From Chloroflexota bacterium (GTDB lineage Bacteria; Chloroflexota; UBA6077; SHYK01), in contig SHYK01000002.1 of assembly GCA_009692845.1 (NCBI GenBank), forward strand, positions 62,001-126,000: 64,000 nt of DNA. The letters run 5' to 3'. Of the stretch, positions 51,629 to 61,360 are shown piece after piece. The position numbers were made by a program, and so were the translations under genes. The first letter of the stretch is position 1; each line of letters starts with the position of its first letter. A model generated the notes under the pieces. That model worked only from the letters and a program-made list of their open reading frames with translations. It did not search any database and was not told where the DNA came from.

Positions 51629-51954
51629 TCGGTCGGCGGCGAAATAGAGTCTGTTGCTCCGAGCAGGTCGGACTTGTGGAGCGACTCTGACTGGGAGATA
51701 GGACAGGACGCCCTGAGTCGACATCCCGTCGTGAGCCTTTGTGCAATTAATTCGGGCATCTGTTAGAATTCGGGAGCCTACTTTCCCAGGGTAGGCCCCC
51801 CAACCACAAACCTCATTTGACTTGTCTTGCGTGACGGCCCTTGCCGTCCCAGATGATCCCGCGAGTAAGAGAAGCGGCCTGATTAGAGCCCTCTAGTTGT
51901 GTATCCGCCCCCAACGGATCGGTACTGGACTCGGCCATAAGGAGTTATTCTTCG
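51629..51954 (+). promoter_or_regulatory. rho leader with promoter candidate and hairpin
   Basis: No gene is seen in this 326-base gap. TTGTGC (51739-51744) and TAGAAT (51764-51769) are 19 bases apart and could be a promoter. Directly after lies a hairpin GCCTAC-N9-GTAGGC (51776-51796), extendable by GGG/CCC around one bulged A. The transcript would carry a leader of about 180 bases. Rho is autoregulated by attenuation in several bacteria, so a regulatory leader is plausible here. Confidence 0.4.
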
Positions 51955-53205
51955 GTGTACCTCAGCGAACTCGAACAAAAAAGCCCCGAAGAGCTTCAAG
52001 AAATGGCCCGCGATCTGGGCCTGAACGGGGCCAACGCCCTCCGCAAAGATGATCTCGTCATGCGGCTGATTCAGGCCCAAACCGAGAAGCAGGGGAACAT
52101 TTTTAGCGGCGGGGTCCTGGATATCTTGGAAGATGGCTACGGCTTCCTGCGCGGGCCACGTTTCCTACCGGGGCCCAATGACACCTACGTTTCCCAGACT
52201 CAAGTCCGTCGGTTCGGGCTGCGAACCGGTGACATGGTCACCGGACAGATTCGGCCGCCGAAGGACTCGGAGAAGTACCCATCGTTGTTGCGGGTCGAGG
52301 CAGTCGATGGACTAGATCCCGAAGCAGCCAAGCGACGGCCCCATTTTGAAAATTTGACACCAATCTTCCCCGACGAAATGATCGACACCGAAACGACCCC
52401 GGATAACCTGACCGGGCGACTCATCAAACTCGTGGCCCCGATTGGACGTGGTTCACGAGGGATGGTGGTGTCGCCGCCGAAGGCCGGGAAAACCACCGTG
52501 CTCAAGGATATCGCCAACGCCATCACGACGAATCACCCCGACATTCACCTGATGGTTGCCCTTATCGGCGAGCGGCCTGAAGAAGTGACCGACATGAAGC
52601 GGTCGGTCAAGGCTGAGGTTGCTGCATCCACCTTCGATGAGCCGGTGGAAGACCATACGGCGGTGGCGGAAATGGCGCTCAATCGGGCCAAGCGTCTGGT
52701 CGAATGTGGACGAGACGTCGTGATCCTGCTGGATAGCATCACCCGACTTACCCGTGCCTACAATCTTGATCTACCTCCCAGTGGCCGCACTCTGTCGGGC
52801 GGCATTGATCCGGTTGCGCTTTATCCGCCCAAGCGATTCTTCGGGGCCGCTCGCAACGTCGAGGACGGCGGCAGTCTCACCGTGATTGCAACTTGCCTCA
52901 TCGACACCGGCAGCCGGATGGACGATGTGATCTACGAGGAATTCAAAGGCACCGGCAACCTGGAGCTGCACCTGGATCGCAAACTATCGGATCGGCGCAT
53001 CTTTCCGTCGATAGATGTCTTGCGGAGCGGTACCCGCCGGGAGGAGCTTCTGTTCGACGAGACGACGCTGAAGCAGGTATGGCTGATGCGCCGCATGCTG
53101 GCTCAGATCGGTTCATCTGATAGTATCGAGCTCGTGCTCAACCGCCTGGTGAAAACCAAGAGTAACCAGGAGTTCCTCACAACACTCAGCAAGGTTGAGA
53201 TGTAG
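51955..53205 (+). CDS. rho: Transcription termination factor Rho
   Basis: A 416-residue hexameric helicase. The N-terminal Rho_N helix bundle ([20 protein letters not shown]) is followed by an RNA-binding OB fold ([16 protein letters not shown], then [18 protein letters not shown]), Walker [11 protein letters not shown], Walker [17 protein letters not shown] and the Q-loop and R-loop segments [20 protein letters not shown] and [15 protein letters not shown] 51955 has AAGGAG at nine bases. No N-terminal insertion is present, so it is a short canonical Rho. Confidence 0.97.
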   Translation: MYLSELEQKSPEELQEMARDLGLNGANALRKDDLVMRLIQAQTEKQGNIFSGGVLDILEDGYGFLRGPRFLPGPNDTYVSQTQVRRFGLRTGDMVTGQIRPPKDSEKYPSLLRVEAVDGLDPEAAKRRPHFENLTPIFPDEMIDTETTPDNLTGRLIKLVAPIGRGSRGMVVSPPKAGKTTVLKDIANAITTNHPDIHLMVALIGERPEEVTDMKRSVKAEVAASTFDEPVEDHTAVAEMALNRAKRLVECGRDVVILLDSITRLTRAYNLDLPPSGRTLSGGIDPVALYPPKRFFGAARNVEDGGSLTVIATCLIDTGSRMDDVIYEEFKGTGNLELHLDRKLSDRRIFPSIDVLRSGTRREELLFDETTLKQVWLMRRMLAQIGSSDSIELVLNRLVKTKSNQEFLTTLSKVEM

Positions 53206-53233
53206 GGAGGGGGACGGCCCCTCCCCTGGTCCC

Positions 53234-53271
53234 TCCCCCTGCGCGGCCTGCGCGGGGCGGGGGACTTTTTT
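53234..53271 (+). terminator. Intrinsic terminator after rho
   Basis: TCCCCC (53234-53239) pairs with GGGGGA (53259-53264), with an inner GCGC/GCGC helix, followed by C and six T. The GC-rich stem and T-run fit an intrinsic terminator 29 bases after the rho stop. Confidence 0.7.
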
Positions 53272-53326
53272 CCCGGGGTTTCACCCCGCAGCCCCGGAAA
53301 GGAGACGCCGTACCTCCGGGAAGAGG

Positions 53327-54160
53327 TTAGTCGAGGACCGTGACCTTCCTGGTCTGAACGCCGAACCGGACGGCCGAGCCCAGGTCTGGGTAGAAGATCT
53401 CCACGTGGGCTCCCCTAATCGCGCTTCCTGTGTCCTCCGCGACGAAAGTGTCTTCGAAGCCCTCGATCCGGACGCTGGATCCCAACGGAACCACCGACGG
53501 ATCCACGGCGATGACGCCCCATCGAACCAGCGTGCCCGAGCGGGTCGTGGCGTTTGTGGCTCCTCCACCCGGCGCATAGGCGGTGATCTTGGCAGCGAAG
53601 CTTCGCCCCGGTTCGCTCTCTGACTCTTGTTCGGGATCGACTGGCGCCAATGAAGCCGGGGCCAAACGAGCCGGTGCCGATGCAGTCACCTGGGGCCGGG
53701 GTGCGGGCGGCTGGGCGCCCGGTAGTACCAGGTCGGAGCCGATCACGATGTGGTTGGGATCGGCGATGTCGTTCCATTGCAGGATCGCCGCCACGTCGAC
53801 AGCGTTTCGCGCGGCGATACCAGTAACCGTGTCGCCCAACTGGACCGTGTACGCCAAGCCCGATACCGGGAGTATGGAGAGAATCTGGCCCGGCTTGATC
53901 AGATCGGCACTCGTCAGGTGGTTTGCACGCACGACGGTGTCAATATCGATCCCGAAGCGCGCGGCGATGCTGCTGACCGTATCGTCCGGGAGGACTTCAT
54001 ACGGGGCCGCAGTCAACAGCGGGTCGGCCCCGGCCGACCCGGCAAGGATCAGCAGCACCCCAGAGGCGAGGGTGACAGCCGTCGCCCAACGGTGAAGCCG
54101 TCTAGCTACCGAAGCCAGTGCCTCTGCCAGGCCTGCGGGGTCCACCCGCGCGTAATTCAA
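53327..54160 (-). CDS. Secreted LysM and 3D-domain protein
   Basis: A 277-residue exported protein. One N-terminal hydrophobic signal or anchor (AVTLASGVLLILAGSAGA), then two LysM repeats (YEVLPDDTVSSIAARFGIDIDTVV and YTVQLGDTVTGIAARNAVDVAAIL), a Pro/Ala linker and a C-terminal 3D domain (KITAYAPG, VAVDPSVVPLGSSVRI, FVAEDTGSAIRG with the Asp triad). 3D domains cleave peptidoglycan in YocH and Rpf-like enzymes. LysM binds the glycan. Rho lies convergent on the other side of a terminator. Confidence 0.88.
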   Translation of the reverse strand: MNYARVDPAGLAEALASVARRLHRWATAVTLASGVLLILAGSAGADPLLTAAPYEVLPDDTVSSIAARFGIDIDTVVRANHLTSADLIKPGQILSILPVSGLAYTVQLGDTVTGIAARNAVDVAAILQWNDIADPNHIVIGSDLVLPGAQPPAPRPQVTASAPARLAPASLAPVDPEQESESEPGRSFAAKITAYAPGGGATNATTRSGTLVRWGVIAVDPSVVPLGSSVRIEGFEDTFVAEDTGSAIRGAHVEIFYPDLGSAVRFGVQTRKVTVLD

Positions 54161-54525
54161 GACAGCGTGTCCGCGATGATAGATCCTCCAAAAGGGTCTC
54201 TTGGCTGTACATCAAGAAGGAAGGCTGACCATTAGAAAGCGGCTCGGCCTGCCTGCAGTCGAGGGTTCGGGATTAACAGCCGGGTAGGCTGCCTGAAATG
54301 CACCGAATCGGTGGGGTCGAAGCCAATGTTTGGGCGGGACGGGGTGGCGCAGCGGTTACCGTGCTGCCGAGTTGGACGGAAGCTCTGATCAGAACTTGCC
54401 GCCTAGACGTGGTCTCCACCGCAGGGGTTGATCACGATTTGGAGTTGTAATTACTCTCCATATCTCTTTTTCGCTAGGGTGTCTCCGCCAAACCTGGGGA
54501 CTATACGGAGGCCTACGCAGGTGTG
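54161..54525. other. Intergenic gap with no supported gene
   Basis: A 365-base gap between the leftward LysM-3D gene and the end of the leftward amidase gene. It is less GC-rich near 54440-54480. A tRNA-like segment near 54335-54400 was examined and rejected. No promoter or terminator with confidence; it probably holds the LysM-3D promoter. Confidence 0.5.
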
Positions 54526-55506
54526 TCAAGACGATTGCGGGTCCCGGCCCAGGTCCCGGCCCAGGTCCAATGAAAGGAAACGCAGAATGCCGTTGGCGAT
54601 CCCCCGGGCGGCCACGTCCGGTCGCTGGGTGAGAAACGCCCGGTCGATCGGGCTGGTGAGGAATCCAGTTTCGATGATCGCCGAGGGAGTGCCCAGATCG
54701 ACTGAATGCTGGTAGCGGCGCGTGTTGAACGCATAGTAGAAGACCATTCGTCGGCTGATGCGGGAATCGGAATCGCGGGGCAGGCCAGTGGCAGCTCCGT
54801 ACTCGTCATAGAGCGCGCGGACGAAGGCATCATCAGCCTCGGGGATGGAGCTGAAACCGGTCCGGGCGATCTTGTATCCCCGGAAGGCGCCGCCCGTGTC
54901 GCCATCGGCATGGATGGAAAGAAAGGCCTGGGCCCGATACCGGACCGGGATGGTCGTCGGCAGGATGTCCACGTCAACGCCCGCCTCCTCCAGGAGTCGG
55001 GCAGTGTTCTGCACCAGCAACAGGTTGACTTCCCATTCGGCCCAGCCGCCAGCTGAGCTCCCGGGCGACAGATTCCGTATCTCAAACGGCAGGTCGTAGG
55101 TGAGCCAGTGCCCGGCCTGGAGGCCGACCCGCTTGGGGCCAGGTGGATTCCAAACCGGCGATAGCGGCAGTGGATCGCGAAACGATCCCGAGGAGATCGC
55201 CCCACCGAGAGGCGGCGGATTGCCATCGGGCAAAGGAAAGGTCGGGAAGACTCCCTGGCTGGCCACTTCTAGCTTGCTACTGAGAGGGCTGCCCAAATCA
55301 GGGTCGGTGCCCGTTTCCGGTCCAGGCGCGCTCGTGGTCGGAATGGCCAACTGCACGCCATCGTCGTCGAGGGTAGAGGCAACCAGGACCGGGCTCGGGG
55401 TGCTCTGGAGGAGGCTTGGGGGTTGAGCAGCAGTGGTGAGCCCGCCCAACACCGCGAAGGCGAGGGCTCCCGCGAAAAGGACGACCACGAATCGAAGAGC
55501 GGTCAC
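54526..55506 (-). CDS. N-acetylmuramoyl-L-alanine amidase (Amidase_3)
   Basis: A 326-residue exported zinc amidase that cuts the bond between muramic acid and the stem peptide. A signal segment (VVVLFAGALAFAVLGGL) and a Pro/Ser-rich linker precede the catalytic domain: VGLQAGHW, WAEWEVNLLLV, FLSIHADGD and SAIIETGFLTSPIDR contain the zinc ligands and the catalytic Glu. The C-terminus ends with a duplicated LGRD. It lies near the LysM-3D gene, both cell-wall enzymes. Confidence 0.9.
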   Translation of the reverse strand: MTALRFVVVLFAGALAFAVLGGLTTAAQPPSLLQSTPSPVLVASTLDDDGVQLAIPTTSAPGPETGTDPDLGSPLSSKLEVASQGVFPTFPLPDGNPPPLGGAISSGSFRDPLPLSPVWNPPGPKRVGLQAGHWLTYDLPFEIRNLSPGSSAGGWAEWEVNLLLVQNTARLLEEAGVDVDILPTTIPVRYRAQAFLSIHADGDTGGAFRGYKIARTGFSSIPEADDAFVRALYDEYGAATGLPRDSDSRISRRMVFYYAFNTRRYQHSVDLGTPSAIIETGFLTSPIDRAFLTQRPDVAARGIANGILRFLSLDLGRDLGRDPQSS

Positions 55507-55580
55507 CGAAAATTATACCGGGCTGAGGGTCGGGCCCGAATGTCCAGGCTAGAATGCCCCACTGTTTGAGGGGGAAGGGC

Positions 55581-56801
55581 TTGTTTCTCCGGTCGATCGA
55601 GCTCACTAATTTCCGAAGCTTCCGGCGAGCCGAGATCGAGCTCGGGGACGGGCCCACGGTCATCGTTGGTGATAACGGGCAGGGCAAAACCAATCTGCTC
55701 GAGGCGATCGAGCTCCTGGCCACCGCGAAATCGGCCCGGGCCGGCTCGGACCGGGAGCTGATCAACTGGCGCGCCCTCACGGAGGTTGAGGTGCCGCTAC
55801 CCGAGCCATTCGCCCGAATACGCGCGGTGGTCACGCGGGGTAGCCGTGAGCTGCGGGCCGAGATTTTGGTTCGCACGGCAGAGAACGGGACCGACAGCGA
55901 GGGGTCCGCCGCGTCGAAGGTGTTTCGGTTGAACGGGCTCCCGAAGCGGGCGTTAGAGTTCGTCGGGGCGATCAACGTGGTGGCCTTTGCGCCTCTAGAC
56001 GTTGCTCTGGTCGATGGCGGCCCCTCTGGGCGTCGACGGCACCTCGATGTCATGAACTCCCAGGCAAGCTCACACTATCTGCGCGAGCTGCAGCGTTATC
56101 AGAAGGTGCTCCTCCAACGAAACCACCTGCTGAGGGAAGCTCGGGGTAGGGGGGTGGACGAATCGACTTTAGGGGCGTGGACCGACCAGCTGATCACGGT
56201 GGGATCCTTCCTCATGCTCGAGCGGGCGCGAGCCCTCGCCGAGCTCGGCCCACTGACCTGGAGTTGGTTCCGCGAGCTCCGGGGGGCCGGTCAGAGCATC
56301 GTGCTCCAGTATCGACCGGGGCTGGGGGTGGAGGGCGACCGGTTGCGAAACCTCCCGGATGCTGAGGATCAAGCGCAGGCCGAAGTCAAATCGGCCTTTG
56401 GTCAGGCCCTGGAGCAGGTTCGGCGACGAGAGGCGGCCGCCGGCATGTCGCTGATGGGGCCTCATAGGGACGACTTCAGATTCTTGCTGGACGGGGTGGA
56501 TCTTGCGATCTATGGATCTCGTGGGCAACAGCGGCTAGCTGCGTTGGCGCTGAAGCTGGCTGAGGCGGATCTCTTGGAGCGCAGAGCTGGGTCCCGACCG
56601 ATAGTGCTCATGGACGATGTGCTGAGTGAGCTGGACCCTTCTCGACAGAAGGCAGTTCTCGAGTATGTAGGAAGGGGAGGACAGACCATTTTGACCCTCA
56701 CTTCCCTGGACGCGGTGAATCTGGAGAACTGGCCGATGTCGGTCGTCAGGGTGTCCGAAGGGAAGCTCTATCCCATGGAGGGTTCAGAGCGATCCCTATA
56801 A
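55581..56801 (+). CDS. recF: DNA replication and repair protein RecF
   Basis: A 406-residue SMC-like ATPase that loads RecA at gaps. It starts at TTG 55581 behind GAGGGGGAAGGG and reads FLRSIELTNFRSFRRAEIEL. Walker A is GDNGQGKTN; the signature motif lies near YGSRGQQRLAALALKLAEADL and Walker B is RPIVLMDDVLSELDPSRQ. Length is normal. dnaA, dnaN and gyrB, its usual neighbours, are not here. tatA follows six bases later. Confidence 0.93.
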   Translation: MFLRSIELTNFRSFRRAEIELGDGPTVIVGDNGQGKTNLLEAIELLATAKSARAGSDRELINWRALTEVEVPLPEPFARIRAVVTRGSRELRAEILVRTAENGTDSEGSAASKVFRLNGLPKRALEFVGAINVVAFAPLDVALVDGGPSGRRRHLDVMNSQASSHYLRELQRYQKVLLQRNHLLREARGRGVDESTLGAWTDQLITVGSFLMLERARALAELGPLTWSWFRELRGAGQSIVLQYRPGLGVEGDRLRNLPDAEDQAQAEVKSAFGQALEQVRRREAAAGMSLMGPHRDDFRFLLDGVDLAIYGSRGQQRLAALALKLAEADLLERRAGSRPIVLMDDVLSELDPSRQKAVLEYVGRGGQTILTLTSLDAVNLENWPMSVVRVSEGKLYPMEGSERSL

Positions 56802-56807
56802 TGGCCT

Positions 56808-57095
56808 ATGAATTTCTTCGGCATGGGTCCCCTCGAGATACTCTTCGTGCTTGGGCTGGGACTGGTCGTTTTTGGGCCGGAAAAGCTCCCTGAGCTGAGT
56901 CGACAGGTCGGTCGAATGTTCGGCGAAATACGCCGGCTCAGCTCAGAGGCCACCAGCGGGCTTCAGCATACGCTCAGTTTGGATGGGCCCGGGGTCGCTC
57001 GTCCTCGGAGGCCTATCACGCCACCCAGCGGGCGAGCTGCGGACGAGCCGGTGGGCAAGATCGGCGGCCCGGAAGCTCCCCTTCCACCCTATTGA
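56808..57095 (+). CDS. tatA: Twin-arginine translocase TatA/TatB-type subunit
   Basis: A 95-residue protein with one N-terminal membrane helix (LEILFVLGLGLVVFGPEKLP), the FGPEKLPEL hinge and an amphipathic helix (RQVGRMFGEIRRLSSEA). The tail is Pro-rich. The hinge with Glu and the short length fit TatA/E or a small TatB; the two cannot be separated here. It is six bases after recF and has no tatC nearby in the window. Confidence 0.85.
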   Translation: MNFFGMGPLEILFVLGLGLVVFGPEKLPELSRQVGRMFGEIRRLSSEATSGLQHTLSLDGPGVARPRRPITPPSGRAADEPVGKIGGPEAPLPPY

Positions 57096-57231
57096 ATTCT
57101 CGCGCAACTAAACTCGACATAAGCGTCTAATAGTTTCTCTCGAAGCCGTGGCGGGGGTCCCGGGTCGGTGGTAGAATCCTTGTAGCCTGCTGGTGCCACA
57201 ACGAGCGGGTCGGCCCCCGGGAGTCGCCACC

Positions 57232-57765
57232 TTGATCGAGGTTTTTGTCGAGAGTATTCGCGTCAACATGGCGAATTACAAGCGTGTCGTCATGTTGAAG
57301 GAGAAAGACTCCACCCGATATCTGCCGATCTGGATCGGTCATTTCGAGGCTGATGCTATCGCGATTCCTATGCAAAACGTCCCGGTTAGCCGTCCATTGA
57401 CCCACGATCTGCTGCAGTCGGCGATCGATAAATTGGGCGCAAAGCTCGAACATATCGTGATCCACGACCTGGCCGATGAAACCTTCTTTGCCAAGCTGGT
57501 GCTGAACCAGGATGGCAAATCGGTCGAAGTGGATGCTCGCCCCAGTGACGCGATCGCACTTGCCATTCGGGCTAAGGTACCTATCTTTGTCGAAGAAAAG
57601 GTCATCGACAGCGCGGGGATGACCTTCGACGGGGAAGAGGGGGAAGACGGGGAGAAGCGGCCCAAAGAGGAAGCGCCCCTCGACGAAACGAAGCTCTCGG
57701 TGTTCAGGAAATTCATTGAGAGCCTCCCCATCGACGACATCGGCAAATCCGGCGAAAGCCCGTAG
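57232..57765 (+). CDS. Bifunctional nuclease family (DUF151) protein
   Basis: A 177-residue protein starting at TTG 57232 behind GGGAG: IEVFVESIRVNMANYKRVVMLKEK, RYLPIWIGHFEADAIAIPMQNV, PLTHDLLQSAIDKLG and VDARPSDAIALAIRAKVPIFVEE. This is the BFN family, some members of which have RNase and DNase activity in plants. An acidic segment (EEGEDGEKRPKEE) follows. The function in bacteria is not settled. Confidence 0.9.
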   Translation: MIEVFVESIRVNMANYKRVVMLKEKDSTRYLPIWIGHFEADAIAIPMQNVPVSRPLTHDLLQSAIDKLGAKLEHIVIHDLADETFFAKLVLNQDGKSVEVDARPSDAIALAIRAKVPIFVEEKVIDSAGMTFDGEEGEDGEKRPKEEAPLDETKLSVFRKFIESLPIDDIGKSGESP

Positions 57766-57786
57766 CGGGCCAGGCAACCCCGACCG

Positions 57787-58518
57787 GTGCTCCTTTCCAT
57801 TCGACTCTTTGCCTCGGCCCGTGAGGCGGTCGGTACCCCTACGCTCCGTCTGGAGATGCCGACCGGCGCAACGGTCGGCAGCCTCGTGAGCAGGCTGCGA
57901 GGGGCGTACCCGCTGCTCGAGAGCCTGCCCGAGCTCCTCGTTAGCGTTAACTATGAGTATGCATTCGACAATTTGGAGCTTCGCGAGGAAGATGAAGTGG
58001 CCCTCATCCCACCAGTAAGCGGCGGCGCGGTGTTCGAGATCACCGATCAGGAGTTGACCGCGGACTCAGTCGTCAAGCTCGTCGAGACGCCGGAATGTGG
58101 CGCGGTGACGGTCTTTCTGGGGACCGCTCGCCGAATGTCCCGCGGACGAGAGGTGGAGTACCTCGAGTACGAGGCGTATCCGGAAATGGCGATCCGCAAG
58201 CTGCGGCAGATCGCGGCTGAAATCGTTGAGCGTTGGGGAACGGAGCGTCTAGCCATTCGACACCGGGTCGGGCGGGTTGACCTCGGTGTGGTGTCGGTAG
58301 CCATCGCGGTTGCGACAGAGCACCGAGCGGAGGGCTTCGCGGCCTGCCAGTACGCGATCGATCGACTCAAGGAGATCGTGCCAATCTGGAAGAAGGAAGT
58401 GTGGGTGGGTGGCGGCGAATGGATCGGTTGGGATTGCGTAGTCCCTCCGGAAGCATTGGTTGGCGCTCCCGTCTCGGATCCCGCGGTTTCCGCGGTTTCT
58501 AATGAACGGCGCACTTGA
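57787..58518 (+). CDS. MoaD-MoaE fusion, molybdopterin synthase (MoaX-like)
   Basis: A 243-residue fusion. The first 80 residues are MoaD, a ubiquitin-like sulfur carrier ending in PPVSGG (Gly79-Gly80). MoaE follows at once: ITDQELTADSVVKLVETPECGAVTVFLG, YEAYPEMAIRKLRQIA, HRVGRVDLGVVSVAIAV and VPIWKKEVW. MoaD normally needs a free Gly-Gly terminus, so the chain is probably cut after Gly80, as shown for mycobacterial MoaX. Together they build molybdopterin. Start is GTG 57787; its stop overlaps the next gene (TTGA). Confidence 0.9.
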   Translation: MLLSIRLFASAREAVGTPTLRLEMPTGATVGSLVSRLRGAYPLLESLPELLVSVNYEYAFDNLELREEDEVALIPPVSGGAVFEITDQELTADSVVKLVETPECGAVTVFLGTARRMSRGREVEYLEYEAYPEMAIRKLRQIAAEIVERWGTERLAIRHRVGRVDLGVVSVAIAVATEHRAEGFAACQYAIDRLKEIVPIWKKEVWVGGGEWIGWDCVVPPEALVGAPVSDPAVSAVSNERRT

Positions 58519-61169
58519 TTTCTGCCCCTCTCCCTCTGGCGCTGGGCCTCAAAGACGCACCCCCTGATCCGGCTCTGGTTGGCACCAAAGCGTCCAACTT
58601 GGGCGTCCTGGCGCGGCTTGGCTTCAAGGTGCCGGAAGGGTTCTGTCTCACCAGCGAGGCGTTCCGACGTTTCTGCCTCGCGAATGGCATCGATCAGGAA
58701 GCCGCTGGCCTGGGCGGGGGAACCACCCCGGATTTAGCCGAAAAGGCGGCCGAGGCGCTGGGCGGGGCGGTTCTCGCGGGAACCATTCCCGCCGAAGTCC
58801 GCTTCGCTCTGGCCGAGGCCTACGAAATTCTAGCGCGCTCGGTTGGGCGTGGTCTCCCCGCCGTGGCCGTTCGATCCTCAGCCGCGATGGAAGACCTGGC
58901 CCAGGCCAGTTTCGCCGGGCAATACGAGACTTATCTCGGCGTGGTGGGCATCGACGAGTTGGAGGCTCGGGTGCGGGATTGTTGGGCCTCACTGTTTCAT
59001 CCGAGCGCTGCTCGTTACCGAATCGAGCGCAGCATCGACGCAGCCGATCTCTCGATGGCACTCCTCATCCAAGTCATGCTGGATCCAGATGCCTCGGGCG
59101 TCGCGTTCACCGCTCACCCGGTGACCGGTGCCACTGACGAGGTCCAAGTCGCGGCCGGCCGCGGACTCGGGGAGGCTATCGTCTCCGGACTTATTACTCC
59201 GGACCAATTCGCGCTGCGTGGCCCCGACTTCGCGCTTGCCTACGCCGAAGTGGGCGACAAGCCGTTCGAGTTGCGGGTCAACGCGGCCGGTCACGTCGAA
59301 CGTCGAGACCTCGACCCGAGTCGTCGAACCGAGCTCTGTCTTACGACCGAGCAGGCTTCGGCGGTGGCTGAGATGGCTTCCAAGGTGGCAGAAGCAATGG
59401 GCACGCCCCAGGACGTGGAATGGGCGCTGGCGAATGGCCAGGTGCATCTGTTGCAGGCCCGGCCGATTGTCTTCGCTCACCAGACGGAGGTTCGTTGGGA
59501 AAGTCCGGTTCCGGGGGGGCACTGGCGGCGAAATTGGCGATTGGGCGAATGGCTATCCGACCCAGTGACGCCGCTTTTTGCGACATCGCTACTGCCGTCG
59601 ATTGTGGCCGGCCGAGAGGAATACGGCGTAGGGCACCTGGGGTGGGGCCAGCGGACCGCCTTCGCGATGGCCCAGCCGTGGTTCTGCGTGGTCAACGGGT
59701 TTTTCTACACCCGCGATGATCGCGACGAGGGCGCCCAGGGGCCCGGGGCGATGCCGCCGGCCGACCGGCTGAGGCGGACCGGCGAGCAATGGCAGTGGTT
59801 GAAAAACTGGAAACGAGTCCATCGGCCGGCCTACATGCGACGTCTCCAGCGCTTTCTTGCTCGGGATCTGCAACAAGCGACCGGCTCAGAACTGCTAGAT
59901 TTGCTGAATACGCTGTACCAGGACGTGGCCGAGTGGTGGTTCCTGATCGCCCCAATCGGTTTCGGCTCCGACCCGAGATTCGGGGGCGAGCTCTACGCAA
60001 ACCTCGACGACCCGCGCAAGCCGCCGGTGATGGACCTTTTCTTGGGTTTCCCGAGTCGCACCGCGGCCAGCCAGCGTGAGCTCTTCGGTATCTATCAGCA
60101 AATTGATCGGTCGCCGGCAATTCGCAAGGTGGCGATCGATTGCGAGCCGTCTGAGATGATGGAACAGCTGAGCCAGACTGCCGAAAGCGCAGTCATTGTT
60201 GTGCGGTTGGCCGACTACTTTCAGCGGCACGGCCATCAGGTTTTCAGTCTGGATTTCGGTATGCCTACACTGGGCGAGCGGCCCACGGCCGTGCTGGGAG
60301 CGATCCAGGGATTCTTGCGCTACGCACCGCCCCCGCCCGGTGCCGAGCTCCAGAAGCAGCGCCGCCGCCGTTACGCCGCACAACGATTCATCCGCCAGGC
60401 TTTTGCCAATCGACCGGATGAGTGGGCCACGCTGGAACCCAACCTGGGCTATCGGCAGCAGTGCGCGGCAATGCGGGAAGATATTTTCTACGACTTCCAG
60501 AAGATTTGGCCGGTGATGCGCCGGGCGATCCTCGAGTTGGGCCGTCGTATCCAGCGGGACGGGTTGATTGAACGAATCGAGGACGTTTTCTACCTGGAGC
60601 AAGCCGAGCTGGACGGTGTGGTTCGAGGCAGTGAGGGCGACTTTCTGAAGCAGAGCGTTGTGCTGGCACTCGCTGAAGATCTTCCCAAGAGCATCGCCCG
60701 AAGACGAGCGGAACGGACTGAACAGCAAAAGCTCGCTCCACCGGACCGCATTCCAGAAGAGGCGGGCGGTCAGGTGAATGTCGGTTTCTCAGGAGCGCAG
60801 GGCGTCTGGGCGAAGCTCGTGGACGGACCCAGAGGCCGGCAGTTGCTCGGCCAGCCCGGAAGCCCCGGTCGCGCACGTGGGCCAGCGCGCATCGTGCGAA
60901 CGACCGAGGACCTCGCCCGCGTTCAACAGGGAGATGTAGTAGTTTCGGTGACCGCGGCCCCAGCTTGGACGATCGTTTTTCCATTGATCGCAGCTCTGGT
61001 CACTGAAGTCGGAGGCGGGGCCACCCACAGTTCTCTGATAGCCAGAGAGTATGGGATTCCGGCCGTTGTCGCGACTGGGATGGGGACTCGGGTGATCCGT
61101 GACGGCCAGATTGTGACGGTCGACGGGACTCACGGGGTAGTAGATCTGGCGCCCGCGGAGCCTGACTAG
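58515..61169 (+). CDS. Rifampicin phosphotransferase-like/PEP synthase-like dikinase
   Basis: An 884-residue enzyme with three parts. The N-terminal ATP-grasp domain (LVGTKASNLGVLARLGFKVP, then AVRSSAAMEDLAQASFAGQYET and GLGEAIVSGLITPDQF) spans about residues 1-320. A long central region rich in Trp and Arg (about 330-770) has no counterpart in PEP synthase and resembles the substrate lobe of rifampicin phosphotransferases. The C-terminal swivelling domain has phospho-histidine H838 in EVGGGATHSSLIAREYGIPAVVATG. TTG 58515 overlaps the MoaX stop. Its natural substrate is unknown; resistance should not be assumed. Confidence 0.82.
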   Translation: MISAPLPLALGLKDAPPDPALVGTKASNLGVLARLGFKVPEGFCLTSEAFRRFCLANGIDQEAAGLGGGTTPDLAEKAAEALGGAVLAGTIPAEVRFALAEAYEILARSVGRGLPAVAVRSSAAMEDLAQASFAGQYETYLGVVGIDELEARVRDCWASLFHPSAARYRIERSIDAADLSMALLIQVMLDPDASGVAFTAHPVTGATDEVQVAAGRGLGEAIVSGLITPDQFALRGPDFALAYAEVGDKPFELRVNAAGHVERRDLDPSRRTELCLTTEQASAVAEMASKVAEAMGTPQDVEWALANGQVHLLQARPIVFAHQTEVRWESPVPGGHWRRNWRLGEWLSDPVTPLFATSLLPSIVAGREEYGVGHLGWGQRTAFAMAQPWFCVVNGFFYTRDDRDEGAQGPGAMPPADRLRRTGEQWQWLKNWKRVHRPAYMRRLQRFLARDLQQATGSELLDLLNTLYQDVAEWWFLIAPIGFGSDPRFGGELYANLDDPRKPPVMDLFLGFPSRTAASQRELFGIYQQIDRSPAIRKVAIDCEPSEMMEQLSQTAESAVIVVRLADYFQRHGHQVFSLDFGMPTLGERPTAVLGAIQGFLRYAPPPPGAELQKQRRRRYAAQRFIRQAFANRPDEWATLEPNLGYRQQCAAMREDIFYDFQKIWPVMRRAILELGRRIQRDGLIERIEDVFYLEQAELDGVVRGSEGDFLKQSVVLALAEDLPKSIARRRAERTEQQKLAPPDRIPEEAGGQVNVGFSGAQGVWAKLVDGPRGRQLLGQPGSPGRARGPARIVRTTEDLARVQQGDVVVSVTAAPAWTIVFPLIAALVTEVGGGATHSSLIAREYGIPAVVATGMGTRVIRDGQIVTVDGTHGVVDLAPAEPD

Positions 61170-61360
61170 ACGCCTCCCTTGGATGTTGTGAAAGTCGGGC
61201 CCAGTGGTTCGTGCGCCGACTATATCGACCAGTTAAATTGGTCGCCGATCGGCGGGCCGGGCTTGTTCCTGAGGGTGGTCGGTTCCCATAATGGCCCTAA
61301 CTGACGGCGAGGAATGTAGACACCAGACCCGCAGCCCGGAACGGCAGGAGGAAGCAGGCA

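Noticed and set aside
54335-54400. tRNA-like segment with GGTGGCGCAGCGGTTACC
   Set aside because: A D-arm-like stem can be drawn, but the anticodon loop lacks the pyrimidine-U before the anticodon and there is no T-arm with GGTTCGA or similar.
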